This document shows, piece by piece, positions 37,819-45,618 of a stretch of 64,000 nt of DNA (within the stretch, counting starts at the first letter, position 1; each line of letters starts with the position of its first letter). Origin of the DNA: Streptomyces cellulosae (GTDB taxonomy: Bacteria; Actinomycetota; Actinomycetes; Streptomycetales; Streptomycetaceae); NCBI RefSeq assembly GCF_000721105.1, contig NZ_JOEV01000021.1:1-64000 (forward strand). Direction: 5' to 3'. A program made the position numbers and the translations under genes. The notes beneath the pieces were generated by a model. It worked only from the letters and a program-made list of their open reading frames with translations, was not told the DNA's origin and did no database searches.

Positions 37819-38144
37819 GCGGGCAACCTACCGTGCCGGGGCACGGCATTCCTGGCCCGCGCTCGAAGGTCCCGGCCACCCGGCCACCTGCCGCCTAGCC
37901 ACCCGGCCACCTGCCGCCTAGCCACCCGGCCGCCTGCCGCCTAGCCACCCGCACCCGGCCGCCTGCCGCCTAGCCACCCGGCCGCCTGCCGCCTAGCCAC
38001 CCGCACCCGGCCGCCTGCCGCCTAGCCACCGGCCACCCGGCCGCCACGCGCTCGTCGGCCGACCGCCCCCGTGCCGCGCAACACGCCGAAACCCCCGGCC
38101 GCAGCCGGGGGTTCGGGTTCAGCGTGGTGTACGGCGTGGTGTTC
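37819..38144. repeat. Tandem repeat array between GNAT-Nudix and terD
   Basis: Six consecutive units run from 37876 to 38025. Four are 23 bp (CCACCCGGCC(A/G)CCTGCCG-CCTAG) and two are 29 bp, carrying an extra CGCACC-type 6-bp insertion. A degenerate seventh unit follows. The rest of the 326-bp gap holds the terD terminator. Confidence 0.9.
38090..38113 (-). terminator. terD terminator
   Basis: A perfect 10-bp G+C stem (38090-38099 with 38104-38113), loop CGCA, 31 bp past the terD stop. Confidence 0.8.
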
Positions 38145-38720
38145 TCAGACGTTGACGCCGAAGTCCTGGGCGATGCCGACCAGGCCCGAGGCGTAGCCCT
38201 GGCCGACCGCGCGGAACTTCCACTCGGCGCCGTTGCGGTACAGCTCGCCGAAGACCATCGCCGTCTCGGTGGCCGCGTCCTCCGAGAGGTCGTAGCGCGC
38301 GATCTCGGCGCCGCCCGCCTGGTTGACGATGCGGATGTAGGCGTTGCGGACCTGGCCGAAGTTCTGCGAGCGGTTCTCCGCGTCGTAGATCGAGACCGGG
38401 AAGACGATCTTGTCGACATCGGCGGGGAGGCCCGCGAGGTTGACGTTGATCGCCTCGTCGTCGCCCGCGCCCTCGCCGGTGCGGTTGTCACCGGTGTGGA
38501 CGATGGTCTGGTCCGGCGTCTGCTTGTTGTTGAAGAAGACGAAGTGACCGTCCGAGTAGACCTTGCCCTGCGGGTTGACCGCGATCGCGGAGGCGTCGAG
38601 GTCGAAGTCCGTGCCGGTGGTGGTGCGGACGTCCCAGCCGAGGCCCACGGTGACGGCGGTCAGGCCCGGTGCCTCCTTGGTGAGCGAGACGTTGCCACCC
38701 TTGGACAGGCTTACAGCCAT
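38145..38720 (-). CDS. terD: TerD-family tellurite-resistance/stress protein
   Basis: A 191-residue TerD domain protein. [19 protein letters not shown] opens the domain; [14 protein letters not shown] and [20 protein letters not shown] hold the two acidic calcium-binding motifs. TerD proteins bind Ca2+ and are induced in tellurite, UV and envelope stress; Streptomyces have many copies. It corresponds by position to SCO4277. Start ATG 38720. Confidence 0.95.
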   Translation of the reverse strand: MAVSLSKGGNVSLTKEAPGLTAVTVGLGWDVRTTTGTDFDLDASAIAVNPQGKVYSDGHFVFFNNKQTPDQTIVHTGDNRTGEGAGDDEAINVNLAGLPADVDKIVFPVSIYDAENRSQNFGQVRNAYIRIVNQAGGAEIARYDLSEDAATETAMVFGELYRNGAEWKFRAVGQGYASGLVGIAQDFGVNV

Positions 38721-38867
38721 TGTTGGGAGTCCCTTCCCTCGTTATGTAACGGGCACGAAGCTACAGCTACCTCCTTGAACGCGGTGAGGGGTGGCCAAGG
38801 TTCCCCGTCTCTTTACTTTCTTTACCAAGAGATATTCGGGTGACGTGGACTGGTCAGGGGCGGGAAC

Positions 38868-39305
38868 ATGGACACCATGTCCGGTCCCTATCTCATCCGC
38901 GGCTCGGTCTCGCTCCCCGAGGCCGAGCTCATCTGGCGTTTCTCGCGGTCGTCGGGGCCGGGCGGGCAGCACGTCAACACCAGCGACACCCAGGTCGAGC
39001 TTCGCTTCGACCTCGCCCGCACCGAGGCCCTGCCCGAGGTGTGGAAGCAGCGGGCGCTGGCCAAGCTGGCCGGGCGGCTCGTCGACGGAGTCGTCACCGT
39101 CCGCGCCTCCGAGCACCGCTCCCAGTGGCGCAACCGCGAGACCGCCGCCGTACGTCTGGCCTCGCTGCTGGCCGAGGCGACGGCCCCGCCGCCCAAGCCG
39201 CGCCGGGCCACCCGCATCCCCCGCGGCATCAACGAACGCCGCCTGCGCGAGAAGAAACAACGCTCGGACACCAAGCGGGGACGCCAGGGCCGCGACTGGG
39301 GGTGA
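38868..39305 (+). CDS. arfB: Peptidyl-tRNA hydrolase ArfB (YaeJ)
   Basis: A 145-residue rescue factor. GPGGQHVN carries the catalytic GGQ that hydrolyses peptidyl-tRNA on stalled ribosomes, and the C-terminal tail (about 105-145) is Lys/Arg-rich, as needed to probe the empty mRNA channel. Start ATG 38868 follows GGGGCGGG; ATG 38877 is an alternative. Past the gene, 39306-39480 has CCTCGACCGGC repeats. Confidence 0.93.
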   Translation: MDTMSGPYLIRGSVSLPEAELIWRFSRSSGPGGQHVNTSDTQVELRFDLARTEALPEVWKQRALAKLAGRLVDGVVTVRASEHRSQWRNRETAAVRLASLLAEATAPPPKPRRATRIPRGINERRLREKKQRSDTKRGRQGRDWG

Positions 39306-39479
39306 CGGGCCCGCCTCGACCGGCGCCTCGACCGGCCGCCTCGACCGGCGCGCTGACCGCCGCCCTGATCGGCTGCCCAGAGGCCGGCCGCCCCGACCGC
39401 GTTCCCGACCGGCCACCCCGACCTCTCAGGGCCATACACCTGGGCGGCCACCCCGACCGGCCGCCCCCACCGCCCCGGC

Positions 39480-39950
39480 TCAGGGCAGCTGCAGCACTCC
39501 CACGGTCTGTCCTGCGCTGGTCTCCCCGTTCGGCCGGAAGCCGAGCCCCAGGTAGAAGCCCTCGGGGCCGTTCGGTCCCGGGTGCCAGGTGACGTACATC
39601 TCCTCCTCGCCCCGGCGGCGCAGCTCGGCTGCGACGGACTCCACGGCGAACCGGCCGTAGCCCCGGCCCTGTTCCCCGGCCGCGATGTTGAGCCGCCACA
39701 GTCCGGAGCGGAACAGGGTGCCGTCCTCTTTCCAGTCGATGCCGAAGAAGGCCATGAGGAAGCCCACCGGGCGGTCGCCGTCCACGATCAGCCGGGGCCA
39801 GGCGACGCCGGGATGGACGTACGCCTCCGCGAGCGACTTCACCACCGGGGAGACCGCGTGCTCCTGCTCGGGGCGGACCCGTACGGCGATTGCGGCCTCG
39901 ATGGTGCGGGACGTGACCTCTTCGAGGTGGAGTGCGGGCGTCGCTGTCAT
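39480..39950 (-). CDS. GNAT-family N-acetyltransferase
   Basis: A 156-residue acetyltransferase. IAAGEQGRGYGRFAVESVAA is the acetyl-CoA motif A, and GFYLGLGFRPNGE is the C-terminal motif B, as in SpeG-like or aminoglycoside-type GNATs. Substrate unknown. Its stop is convergent with arfB. Confidence 0.88.
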   Translation of the reverse strand: MTATPALHLEEVTSRTIEAAIAVRVRPEQEHAVSPVVKSLAEAYVHPGVAWPRLIVDGDRPVGFLMAFFGIDWKEDGTLFRSGLWRLNIAAGEQGRGYGRFAVESVAAELRRRGEEEMYVTWHPGPNGPEGFYLGLGFRPNGETSAGQTVGVLQLP

Positions 39951-40000
39951 CCGGGGACCCTAAGCCGGACGTCCGGCGGCGGCCACGGGTTTTCGGGCGC

Positions 40001-40606
40001 TCACCCCACCTGCCGGTAACGCCCCCGGAAATACAGCAGCGGGCCGCCGTCCGCGCTCGGCAGGGACGCGGTCAGGACACGGCCGATGACCAGGACGTGG
40101 TCGCCTGCCTCCACGCGTTGTTCCGTGCGGCACTCCAGGGTGGCCAGGGCGCCGCCCACCAGGGGAGCGCCGGTCGCCCCGCCGCGGACGTACGGGATGT
40201 CCTCGAAGAGGAGGCGGTCGCTGATGCGGCCCTTCATGGCGAAGCGGCCCGCGATGTGCCGCTGGCTCTCGGAGAGCACCGACACCGCCCACAGGGGCTG
40301 CTCGTCCAGCAGGTCGTCCATGCGGGAACCCTCGCGCAGGCTGACCAGGACCAGGGGAGGGTCCAGGGAGACCGACATGAACGCGGTCGCCGTCATGCCG
40401 ACGTCCTCGCCGACGGGCGCCTGCGGGTCGTCCGGGTCGAGGGACGCCTCCTGCGCGGTCACCAGGACCACGCCGGCGGCCAGCCGGGACAGGGCGGCGC
40501 GGAACTCGTCGTTGCTCACCCCCACAGCATGCCTGGAGGCGGGTGGGGAGACGGCGGCGGACGGAGGGGACAGGGTGGCGGAGGGGGCGGGGGGAGTGTT
40601 GGGCAC
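40001..40606 (-). CDS. Flavin reductase (FMN-binding split-barrel)
   Basis: A 201-residue NAD(P)H:flavin oxidoreductase-like protein. GMTATAFMSVSLDPPLVLVS is the FMN-binding flavin_reduct motif. The first 30 residues are Pro/Ser/Ala-rich; GTG near VSNDEFRAAL (about 40519) may be the real start. It may supply reduced flavin to a monooxygenase, though none is adjacent. Confidence 0.85.
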   Translation of the reverse strand: MPNTPPAPSATLSPPSAAVSPPASRHAVGVSNDEFRAALSRLAAGVVLVTAQEASLDPDDPQAPVGEDVGMTATAFMSVSLDPPLVLVSLREGSRMDDLLDEQPLWAVSVLSESQRHIAGRFAMKGRISDRLLFEDIPYVRGGATGAPLVGGALATLECRTEQRVEAGDHVLVIGRVLTASLPSADGGPLLYFRGRYRQVG

Positions 40607-41013
40607 GGCTGAAACGCTAATCTCCGGGCCGCGCGCGGCGCATCGGGCGTCGGGCCGATCATGGTCCTAGGACTCAGGACGGAGTGGTCCGTACGGTCTT
40701 CACGTCCCGGTCCTCACGTCTCGGTCCTCACGTCCGGTCCTCACGTCTCGGTCCTCACGTCCCGGTCTCCACATCCGCGCAAAATTTATGGTCAGTAAGC
40801 GCACAGGGAAAACGCAGAAACCCCACTCAATTGTTCATCTTTCGCTGTGACTTGAGTCACAAGAGGCGGTAATTGTTGACCCTGTGTACCGAGTGGGCAG
40901 CGCGCTGTGATTCAGTGGCGGGGAACCTATAGGGGAAACAGCAAGGGCACCACCGACCAGAAGCGCCGAGAAGAACCCTTGATTCGCTGCGAGGTCTCGG
41001 GGGGAGGGCGAGC
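40607..41013. other. cdgB upstream region with repeats
   Basis: 407 bp without a gene. Six 14-15-bp repeats of CGGTCCTCACGTC type fill 40694-40771. An A+T-richer stretch with the palindrome at 40846-40861 follows, leading to cdgB. Confidence 0.6.
40846..40861. promoter_or_regulatory. Palindrome, candidate BldD operator
   Basis: TGTGACTTGAGTCACA is a perfect palindrome except for its central two bases. It resembles the BldD box (GTnAC...GTnAC-type). From memory, cdgB of S. coelicolor is a direct BldD target, and BldD itself responds to c-di-GMP. Assignment is inference from pattern and location. Confidence 0.55.
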
Positions 41014-42666
41014 ATGGAGGCCGAGTCGGAACCCTACGTCCGTCTTGCGTCTCTGCGACAGCTGCACCAGGTCATGGCCGACATGAACACGGCCCGCAGC
41101 CTGGCGGACACGCTGCAGACGGTCGCCGAGGGCGTGGTCCAGGCTCTCGGGTACGAGCTGGCGTGCGTCAACCTCGTACGCCCCGACGGCGACCTCGTGG
41201 TCGCCGCCTTCGCGGGCAACTCCGCCGCCGAGGCGCTGATCACCGGGCGGGTCGGCTCGCGCGAGTCCTGGGAGCGCCGGCTGGGCATGGGCGAGCACTG
41301 GGACGACCTGGTGTTCATACCCCACACCGAGGGCTGGGTCCTCGACGACGACGACGTACCGCAGTGGTACACCGACGGTCCCGCGCCCCGCTTCGAGGAC
41401 GAGTGGCACCCCTCCGACCGGCTCTTCGCCCCCATGTACACGCCCGCCGCGCCGGGCGGCGGCTCCTGCGGGGAACTGATCGGCGTGCTCTCCGTGGACC
41501 GGCCGCGCAACGGCCGCCGGCCGGGCGCATGGGGACGCGAAGCGCTCCAGATGTACGCGTTCCAGGCCGCCATCGCGATCAGCAACGCACGTCTGCGCGC
41601 CAACATGCAGCGCGCACTGGTCAGGCTCGAAAGGGAGCAGCAGGCCCTGCGGGCCAGTGAGGAAAGCTTCCGGCAGGCCTTCGAGTACGCCCCCTCCGGC
41701 ATGGCCATCGCCGAGATGGGCGGCGACCAGCACGGCCGGATCCTGCGCACCAACGACGCCCTGTGCCGGCTGCTGGGCCGCCCCGCGTCCGCGATGCGCC
41801 GGTACTCCTTCTCCGACCTCGTGCACCCCGAGGACATCGGCACCCTGCTGCGGACCTCGGCGGAGGGCGGCCGCGCCGAACTCCGCCTCGGGCGCCGCGA
41901 CGGCACCTACGTCTGGGTCTCGCTGCGCAACTCCGTCGTGGCGGACGCCGCCGACGGGCCCCGCTTCCTGCTCACCCACGTCGAGGACATCGAGGAGCGC
42001 AAGCGCCGCGAGCTCCAGCTCGCCCACCGCGCCTCCCACGACTCCCTCACCGGCCTGCCGAACTCCGCCGAACTGCGTTCCCGGCTCTCCTCGCGGCTGT
42101 GCCGGCGCGCCACGCACACCGGCGAGCTGGAGTCGATCGACGCGGCCTACGGGCACCCCGCCTTCGACGCCAACGGCTTCGACACCTACCGGCCGGGCGC
42201 CGAGGCGTTCGACGCCTACGACCACCATGTGCACACCGTCGCCCCCGAGGGTGATTTCGACGACGGCACCAAGGGGCTCGCGGTGCTCTTCTGCGACCTC
42301 GACGGCTTCAAGTCGATCAACGACCGGTTCGGGCACAACGCGGGTGACGCGGTGCTCATCGAGGTCGCCCGGCGGCTGTCCCGGGGGGTCCGTGACGGCG
42401 ACACCGTGGCCCGGCTCGGCGGTGACGAGTTCGTGGTGCTGGCCGACGGGCTCGGCCGGGCCGACGCCGAGGACCTGGCCGTACGGCTGCGCAACGAGAT
42501 CATCCAGCCCATCCGCGTCGACGGACGGGCCATGCGGGTCGGCGCCAGCTTCGGCATCGGCTGGGCGCACTGCGGGATGACGGCGGACGAAGTGTTGAAA
42601 TCCGCTGACGAGCGGATGTACGTCGAGAAACGATCCCGTCCCAAACAGCACCGGCGTGCTGGTTAA
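41014..42666 (+). CDS. cdgB: Diguanylate cyclase CdgB (GAF-PAS-GGDEF)
   Basis: A 550-residue cytoplasmic cyclase. A GAF domain (about 20-190), a PAS/PAC domain (about 205-330) and a GGDEF domain (about 345-550). The active site is RLGGDEFVV (GGDEF 469-473), with the allosteric I-site RDGD five residues before it. There is no EAL domain. It makes c-di-GMP, which in Streptomyces dimerises BldD and delays development; overexpression of S. coelicolor CdgB blocks sporulation. Immediately followed by the iscB element. Confidence 0.94.
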   Translation: MEAESEPYVRLASLRQLHQVMADMNTARSLADTLQTVAEGVVQALGYELACVNLVRPDGDLVVAAFAGNSAAEALITGRVGSRESWERRLGMGEHWDDLVFIPHTEGWVLDDDDVPQWYTDGPAPRFEDEWHPSDRLFAPMYTPAAPGGGSCGELIGVLSVDRPRNGRRPGAWGREALQMYAFQAAIAISNARLRANMQRALVRLEREQQALRASEESFRQAFEYAPSGMAIAEMGGDQHGRILRTNDALCRLLGRPASAMRRYSFSDLVHPEDIGTLLRTSAEGGRAELRLGRRDGTYVWVSLRNSVVADAADGPRFLLTHVEDIEERKRRELQLAHRASHDSLTGLPNSAELRSRLSSRLCRRATHTGELESIDAAYGHPAFDANGFDTYRPGAEAFDAYDHHVHTVAPEGDFDDGTKGLAVLFCDLDGFKSINDRFGHNAGDAVLIEVARRLSRGVRDGDTVARLGGDEFVVLADGLGRADAEDLAVRLRNEIIQPIRVDGRAMRVGASFGIGWAHCGMTADEVLKSADERMYVEKRSRPKQHRRAG

Positions 42667-42730
42667 CTCCCAGCTCAAGAGCCTCATGAGGGCAGAAGCC
42701 GCTTCTGCTGTCACTCCCGGCAGGTAGGCT

Positions 42731-42750
42731 CGTCCATATTGAGGAGACCT
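42731..42750 (+). other. Predicted guide region of the IscB omega-RNA
   Basis: In IscB elements the guide is at the 5' end of the omega-RNA and comes from DNA flanking the insertion. If the scaffold begins with the 8-bp stem at 42754, the guide would lie about here, in host-derived sequence downstream of cdgB. The exact ends are not determinable by eye. Confidence 0.35.
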
Positions 42751-43100
42751 AGGGGTCACTCGCTCCGCAGTCAGACGGCTGAAGCCCGTCGCACATAGTT
42801 GCGGCGGGTTCTGAGTGACCAGCTCGAGCCATCGCCGATGAGGGGGTGACCTTGATGGCTACGTTCCGTGCAGGCGTGACGACCCACCAGTCCGTGCTTC
42901 CTCAGCGGCCTGCTCTGGAACCTGTACTCGCAGACACCTCCGGGAGCAGAGACGAAACGGGTTACAGGACCTTGCTCGGCTAGGGCAGGGAACCGGTACG
43001 GGACATGGGCGAGGGGATACCCGCATGCGATCACCTTCGCGAGCGGGAGTCACAGCGCACTCATTTTTGCCGGGTGCGGGAGCACGAGCTGTCGGTGACG
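42751..43100 (+). ncRNA. Candidate omega-RNA (HEARO RNA) scaffold of IscB
   Basis: The 460-bp gap before iscB lacks a gene but is full of pairings. 42754-42761 pairs with 42813-42820 (8 bp, perfect), enclosing GACGG(42774-42778)/CCGTC(42786-42790) and a CGCA/TGCG hairpin. 42921-42926 pairs with 42963-42968. 43020-43024 pairs with 43043-43047, closing an inner GCGA/TCGC stem (43027-43030/43037-43040). This is the position and orientation of omega-RNAs in IscB loci. Structure seen; RNA identity inferred. Confidence 0.6.
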
Positions 43101-43127
43101 ACGGCATCTTCAGGCAAGGATCACCTG

Positions 43128-44588
43128 ATGCACGATGACGAGGCACTGGGCATACCAGCGCTGCTCGAGCCGCCGCCAAAGCCTGGCTCAGGCGCCCCCA
43201 GGGTGTTCGTCCTGGACCGCAGGGGACGCCCCATGATGCCCTGCCATCCAGCGAGAGCTCGTGAGCTGCTGGGGAAGGGCCGTGCTGCCGTTGCCCGGCA
43301 CACACCTTTCACGCTCCGCATCAAAGACCGCCTCCTTGAAGATTCTGAGGTGGACGGCGTCGCTGTCCGGATCGATCCCGGGTCTCGGGCGACGGGTATC
43401 GCGGTGACGGATGACATCACGCGGACGTTCGCGGCCAAGGGTGAAGTCACTGTTCGGCGAGGGTTGTACGCCGTGGAACTACAGCACCGGGGCCCTGCCA
43501 TCAGAGCAAGCGTGGAACAACGTGCAAGCCACCGAAGGCGACGGCGGGTCGCCAACACCCGTTACCGTGCCCCCCGCTTCGACAACCGCCGTCGCCGTCC
43601 CGGATGGTTGCCCCCATCACTGCAGCACAGGGTCGACACGACGTGGTCGCTGGTCGAGCGTCTGTCACGACTGGTTCCACTGGCCGAAGTCCACATCGAG
43701 AGGGTCGCATTCGACACCCATGCGATGACGGCTGGGCGCGGGCTGTTCGGGATCGAGTATCAGCGGGGAACGCTTGCTGGGTACGAGCTCCGCAACTACC
43801 TGCTTGATCAGTGGGGACGGTGTTGCGCTTACTGCGGTAGGAGTGGCCTCCCTTTGGAGGTTGAACACATTCAGCCCAGGTCCAGCGGTGGCACGAACCG
43901 TGTCTCGAACCTCACGTTGTCCTGTAAGCCCTGCAACCAGGCCAAGGGGGCCCGGCCGATCGAGGACTTCCTGAGGGAGAGGCCTCAGCCCCTCGCGCAG
44001 CTCAACCGGCAGGCCAAGGCTCCCCTACGAGATGCGGCAGTGATGAACGCCACACGGTGGCGGCTGGCTGAGCGGCTTCAGGATCTCGGTCGCCCGGTTT
44101 CTTGCTGGTCTGGAGGAATGACCCAGCACAACCGGACCCTGTGCGGACTGGGCAAGACCCACACGCTCGATGCGCTGGCGGTCGGTGAGCTGGGACTCGG
44201 CTGGCGCATCGCACGGTACCCGTCACATGTGCTGGTCGCAGCCGCCACCGGACGTGGCAGTTATGCGCGCACTCGCACCGACAAGTATGGTTTCCCGCGG
44301 CTCGCGCTGCCCCGGACCAAGAACCATCACGGGTTTCAAACAGGCGACCTGGTGCGTGCCTCTGTGCCGACGGGGAAGAAAGCCGGAACGCACGTGGGAC
44401 GCGTTGCGGTCCGAGCGTCAGGGCGCTTTAACATCCGTACTCGACGAGGCATCGTGCAGGGTATTGGCCATCAGTATGTAAGCCTGCTCCAGCGTGCGGA
44501 TGGCTATGGCTATTCCGTCCGAGTGGAGAAGCGGAGCACCCAGCCCCCGGCCGGAGCCGCCGGTGTCCACACAGGAGGAATTCGATGA
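43128..44588 (+). CDS. iscB: IscB RNA-guided HNH/RuvC nuclease
   Basis: A 486-residue protein with full IscB architecture. A PLMP/RRXRR N-terminal domain (about 25-70: VFVLDRRGRPMMPCHPARA) is followed by RuvC-I RIDPGSRATGIAV with D83. An arginine-rich bridge helix (about 128-158) leads to RuvC-II VHIERVAFD with E191. An HNH domain (232-272) has CAYC/CKPC zinc pairs, VEHIQP with H247 and SNL with N261. RuvC-III is HTLDALAVG with D348. All key residues are present, so it should cleave both strands of RNA-matched DNA. Start ATG 43128 has AAGGA at 43116-43120. No tnpA is adjacent. The last 25 or so residues look host-derived. Confidence 0.93.
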   Translation: MHDDEALGIPALLEPPPKPGSGAPRVFVLDRRGRPMMPCHPARARELLGKGRAAVARHTPFTLRIKDRLLEDSEVDGVAVRIDPGSRATGIAVTDDITRTFAAKGEVTVRRGLYAVELQHRGPAIRASVEQRASHRRRRRVANTRYRAPRFDNRRRRPGWLPPSLQHRVDTTWSLVERLSRLVPLAEVHIERVAFDTHAMTAGRGLFGIEYQRGTLAGYELRNYLLDQWGRCCAYCGRSGLPLEVEHIQPRSSGGTNRVSNLTLSCKPCNQAKGARPIEDFLRERPQPLAQLNRQAKAPLRDAAVMNATRWRLAERLQDLGRPVSCWSGGMTQHNRTLCGLGKTHTLDALAVGELGLGWRIARYPSHVLVAAATGRGSYARTRTDKYGFPRLALPRTKNHHGFQTGDLVRASVPTGKKAGTHVGRVAVRASGRFNIRTRRGIVQGIGHQYVSLLQRADGYGYSVRVEKRSTQPPAGAAGVHTGGIR

Positions 44589-45547
44589 CGGCCGGCAACA
44601 ACGGCGCGAGCACGCCCGAGGACGACGACCCGTTCGGCTATCTCTACGCCGACGGGCAGGCCAACGGCGCCCAGCCGCCGTCCGGCGGTGGCTACGGCTA
44701 CCCGAACTCCATCAACCGGGCGCGGGCGGTCGGCCAGCGGCAATACGGCCAGTCGGCCCAGACCGCGGCGACCGCGCCCTACGGCCAGGTCCCGCAGCAG
44801 TCCCAGACCCAGGCCCCCGGCCAGCCCAACGCGCACTACGCGGCACCCGAGACCTTCCCCGGTGGCGCCCCCACCCAGCAGCCGTCCTACGGCGGCGGTG
44901 GCGGCGGTGGCCGTCGCGGCCCGAACACCAAGGGGCTGCTGATCGGCGCGATCGCGGTGGTCGCCGCGGTCGTCATCGGCATCGGCGTGGCGATGATGAA
45001 CGGCAACGGCAACGACGACGACAAGGCCGGCAACCAGGCGTCCACCACCCCGACGACCTCCCAGAGCTCCGAGCCGAGCCCGTCGAGCAGCAGCAGCAGC
45101 GCGGCGAGCGAGGGCGACCTGCCGAAGGCCGACGCCAAGGTGCTCAACCTCTCGCCCGGCATGACGACCGCCACGGACGTCAAGGGCGCCAAGGCCGACG
45201 GCGGAACCTACGTCACCGGCTTCAACCAGGTCGGCGCCGCGATCACCTGGAACGTCAACGGCATCCCGAAGAGCGGCGAGTACACCCTGTACGTCGGCTA
45301 CAGCGTCCCTGGCAAGGACGCCAACGCCACTCTTACGGTCAACGGCACGGCCTCCTCCACAGGCGTCGGCATGGACAACTACGCGCGCGCCCCGGAGGGC
45401 GACTACGAGAAGGGCTGGACGCAGACCTACAACTACGTCCAGCTCAACAAGGGCACCAACACGATTAAGGTCTCCTGCGAGCAGGGCAACCAGTGCGACG
45501 CCCTCTTGGACCAGGTGTGGCTGGTAAAGGGCTGGGTCAAGAGCTGA
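44585..45547 (+). CDS. Membrane-anchored protein with carbohydrate-binding-like domain
   Basis: A 320-residue protein, SCO4282-like by position. Residues 1-110 are cytoplasmic, low-complexity Gly/Gln/Ala/Pro-rich; a single TM lies at about 118-138 (LLIGAIAVVAAVVIGIGVAM). After a Ser-rich stalk (150-180) comes an extracellular beta-sandwich (about 185-320) resembling family 35/6 carbohydrate-binding modules (GEYTLYVGYS, GTNTIKVSC, LLDQVWL). Start ATG 44585 after AGGAGG; it overlaps the iscB stop as ATGA. Perhaps a wall-polysaccharide sensor or anchor. Confidence 0.85.
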   Translation: MTAGNNGASTPEDDDPFGYLYADGQANGAQPPSGGGYGYPNSINRARAVGQRQYGQSAQTAATAPYGQVPQQSQTQAPGQPNAHYAAPETFPGGAPTQQPSYGGGGGGGRRGPNTKGLLIGAIAVVAAVVIGIGVAMMNGNGNDDDKAGNQASTTPTTSQSSEPSPSSSSSSAASEGDLPKADAKVLNLSPGMTTATDVKGAKADGGTYVTGFNQVGAAITWNVNGIPKSGEYTLYVGYSVPGKDANATLTVNGTASSTGVGMDNYARAPEGDYEKGWTQTYNYVQLNKGTNTIKVSCEQGNQCDALLDQVWLVKGWVKS

Positions 45548-45618
45548 ACAGGGTGCGAGCAGGGGCCGCCACTTCCTTGCTCGAATTGCTGCGTTCTTTT
45601 TGGTGGAGATGCTGATCG

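Noticed and set aside
42667..43127. CRISPR array beside the IscB gene
   Set aside because: I looked for regularly spaced direct repeats and found none; the structure is hairpins, as expected for an omega-RNA.
43005..43127. Upstream in-frame extension of iscB (41 more codons)
   Set aside because: Overlaps the predicted RNA structure, lacks a ribosome site and is not part of the IscB fold; ATG 43128 has AAGGA at the right distance.
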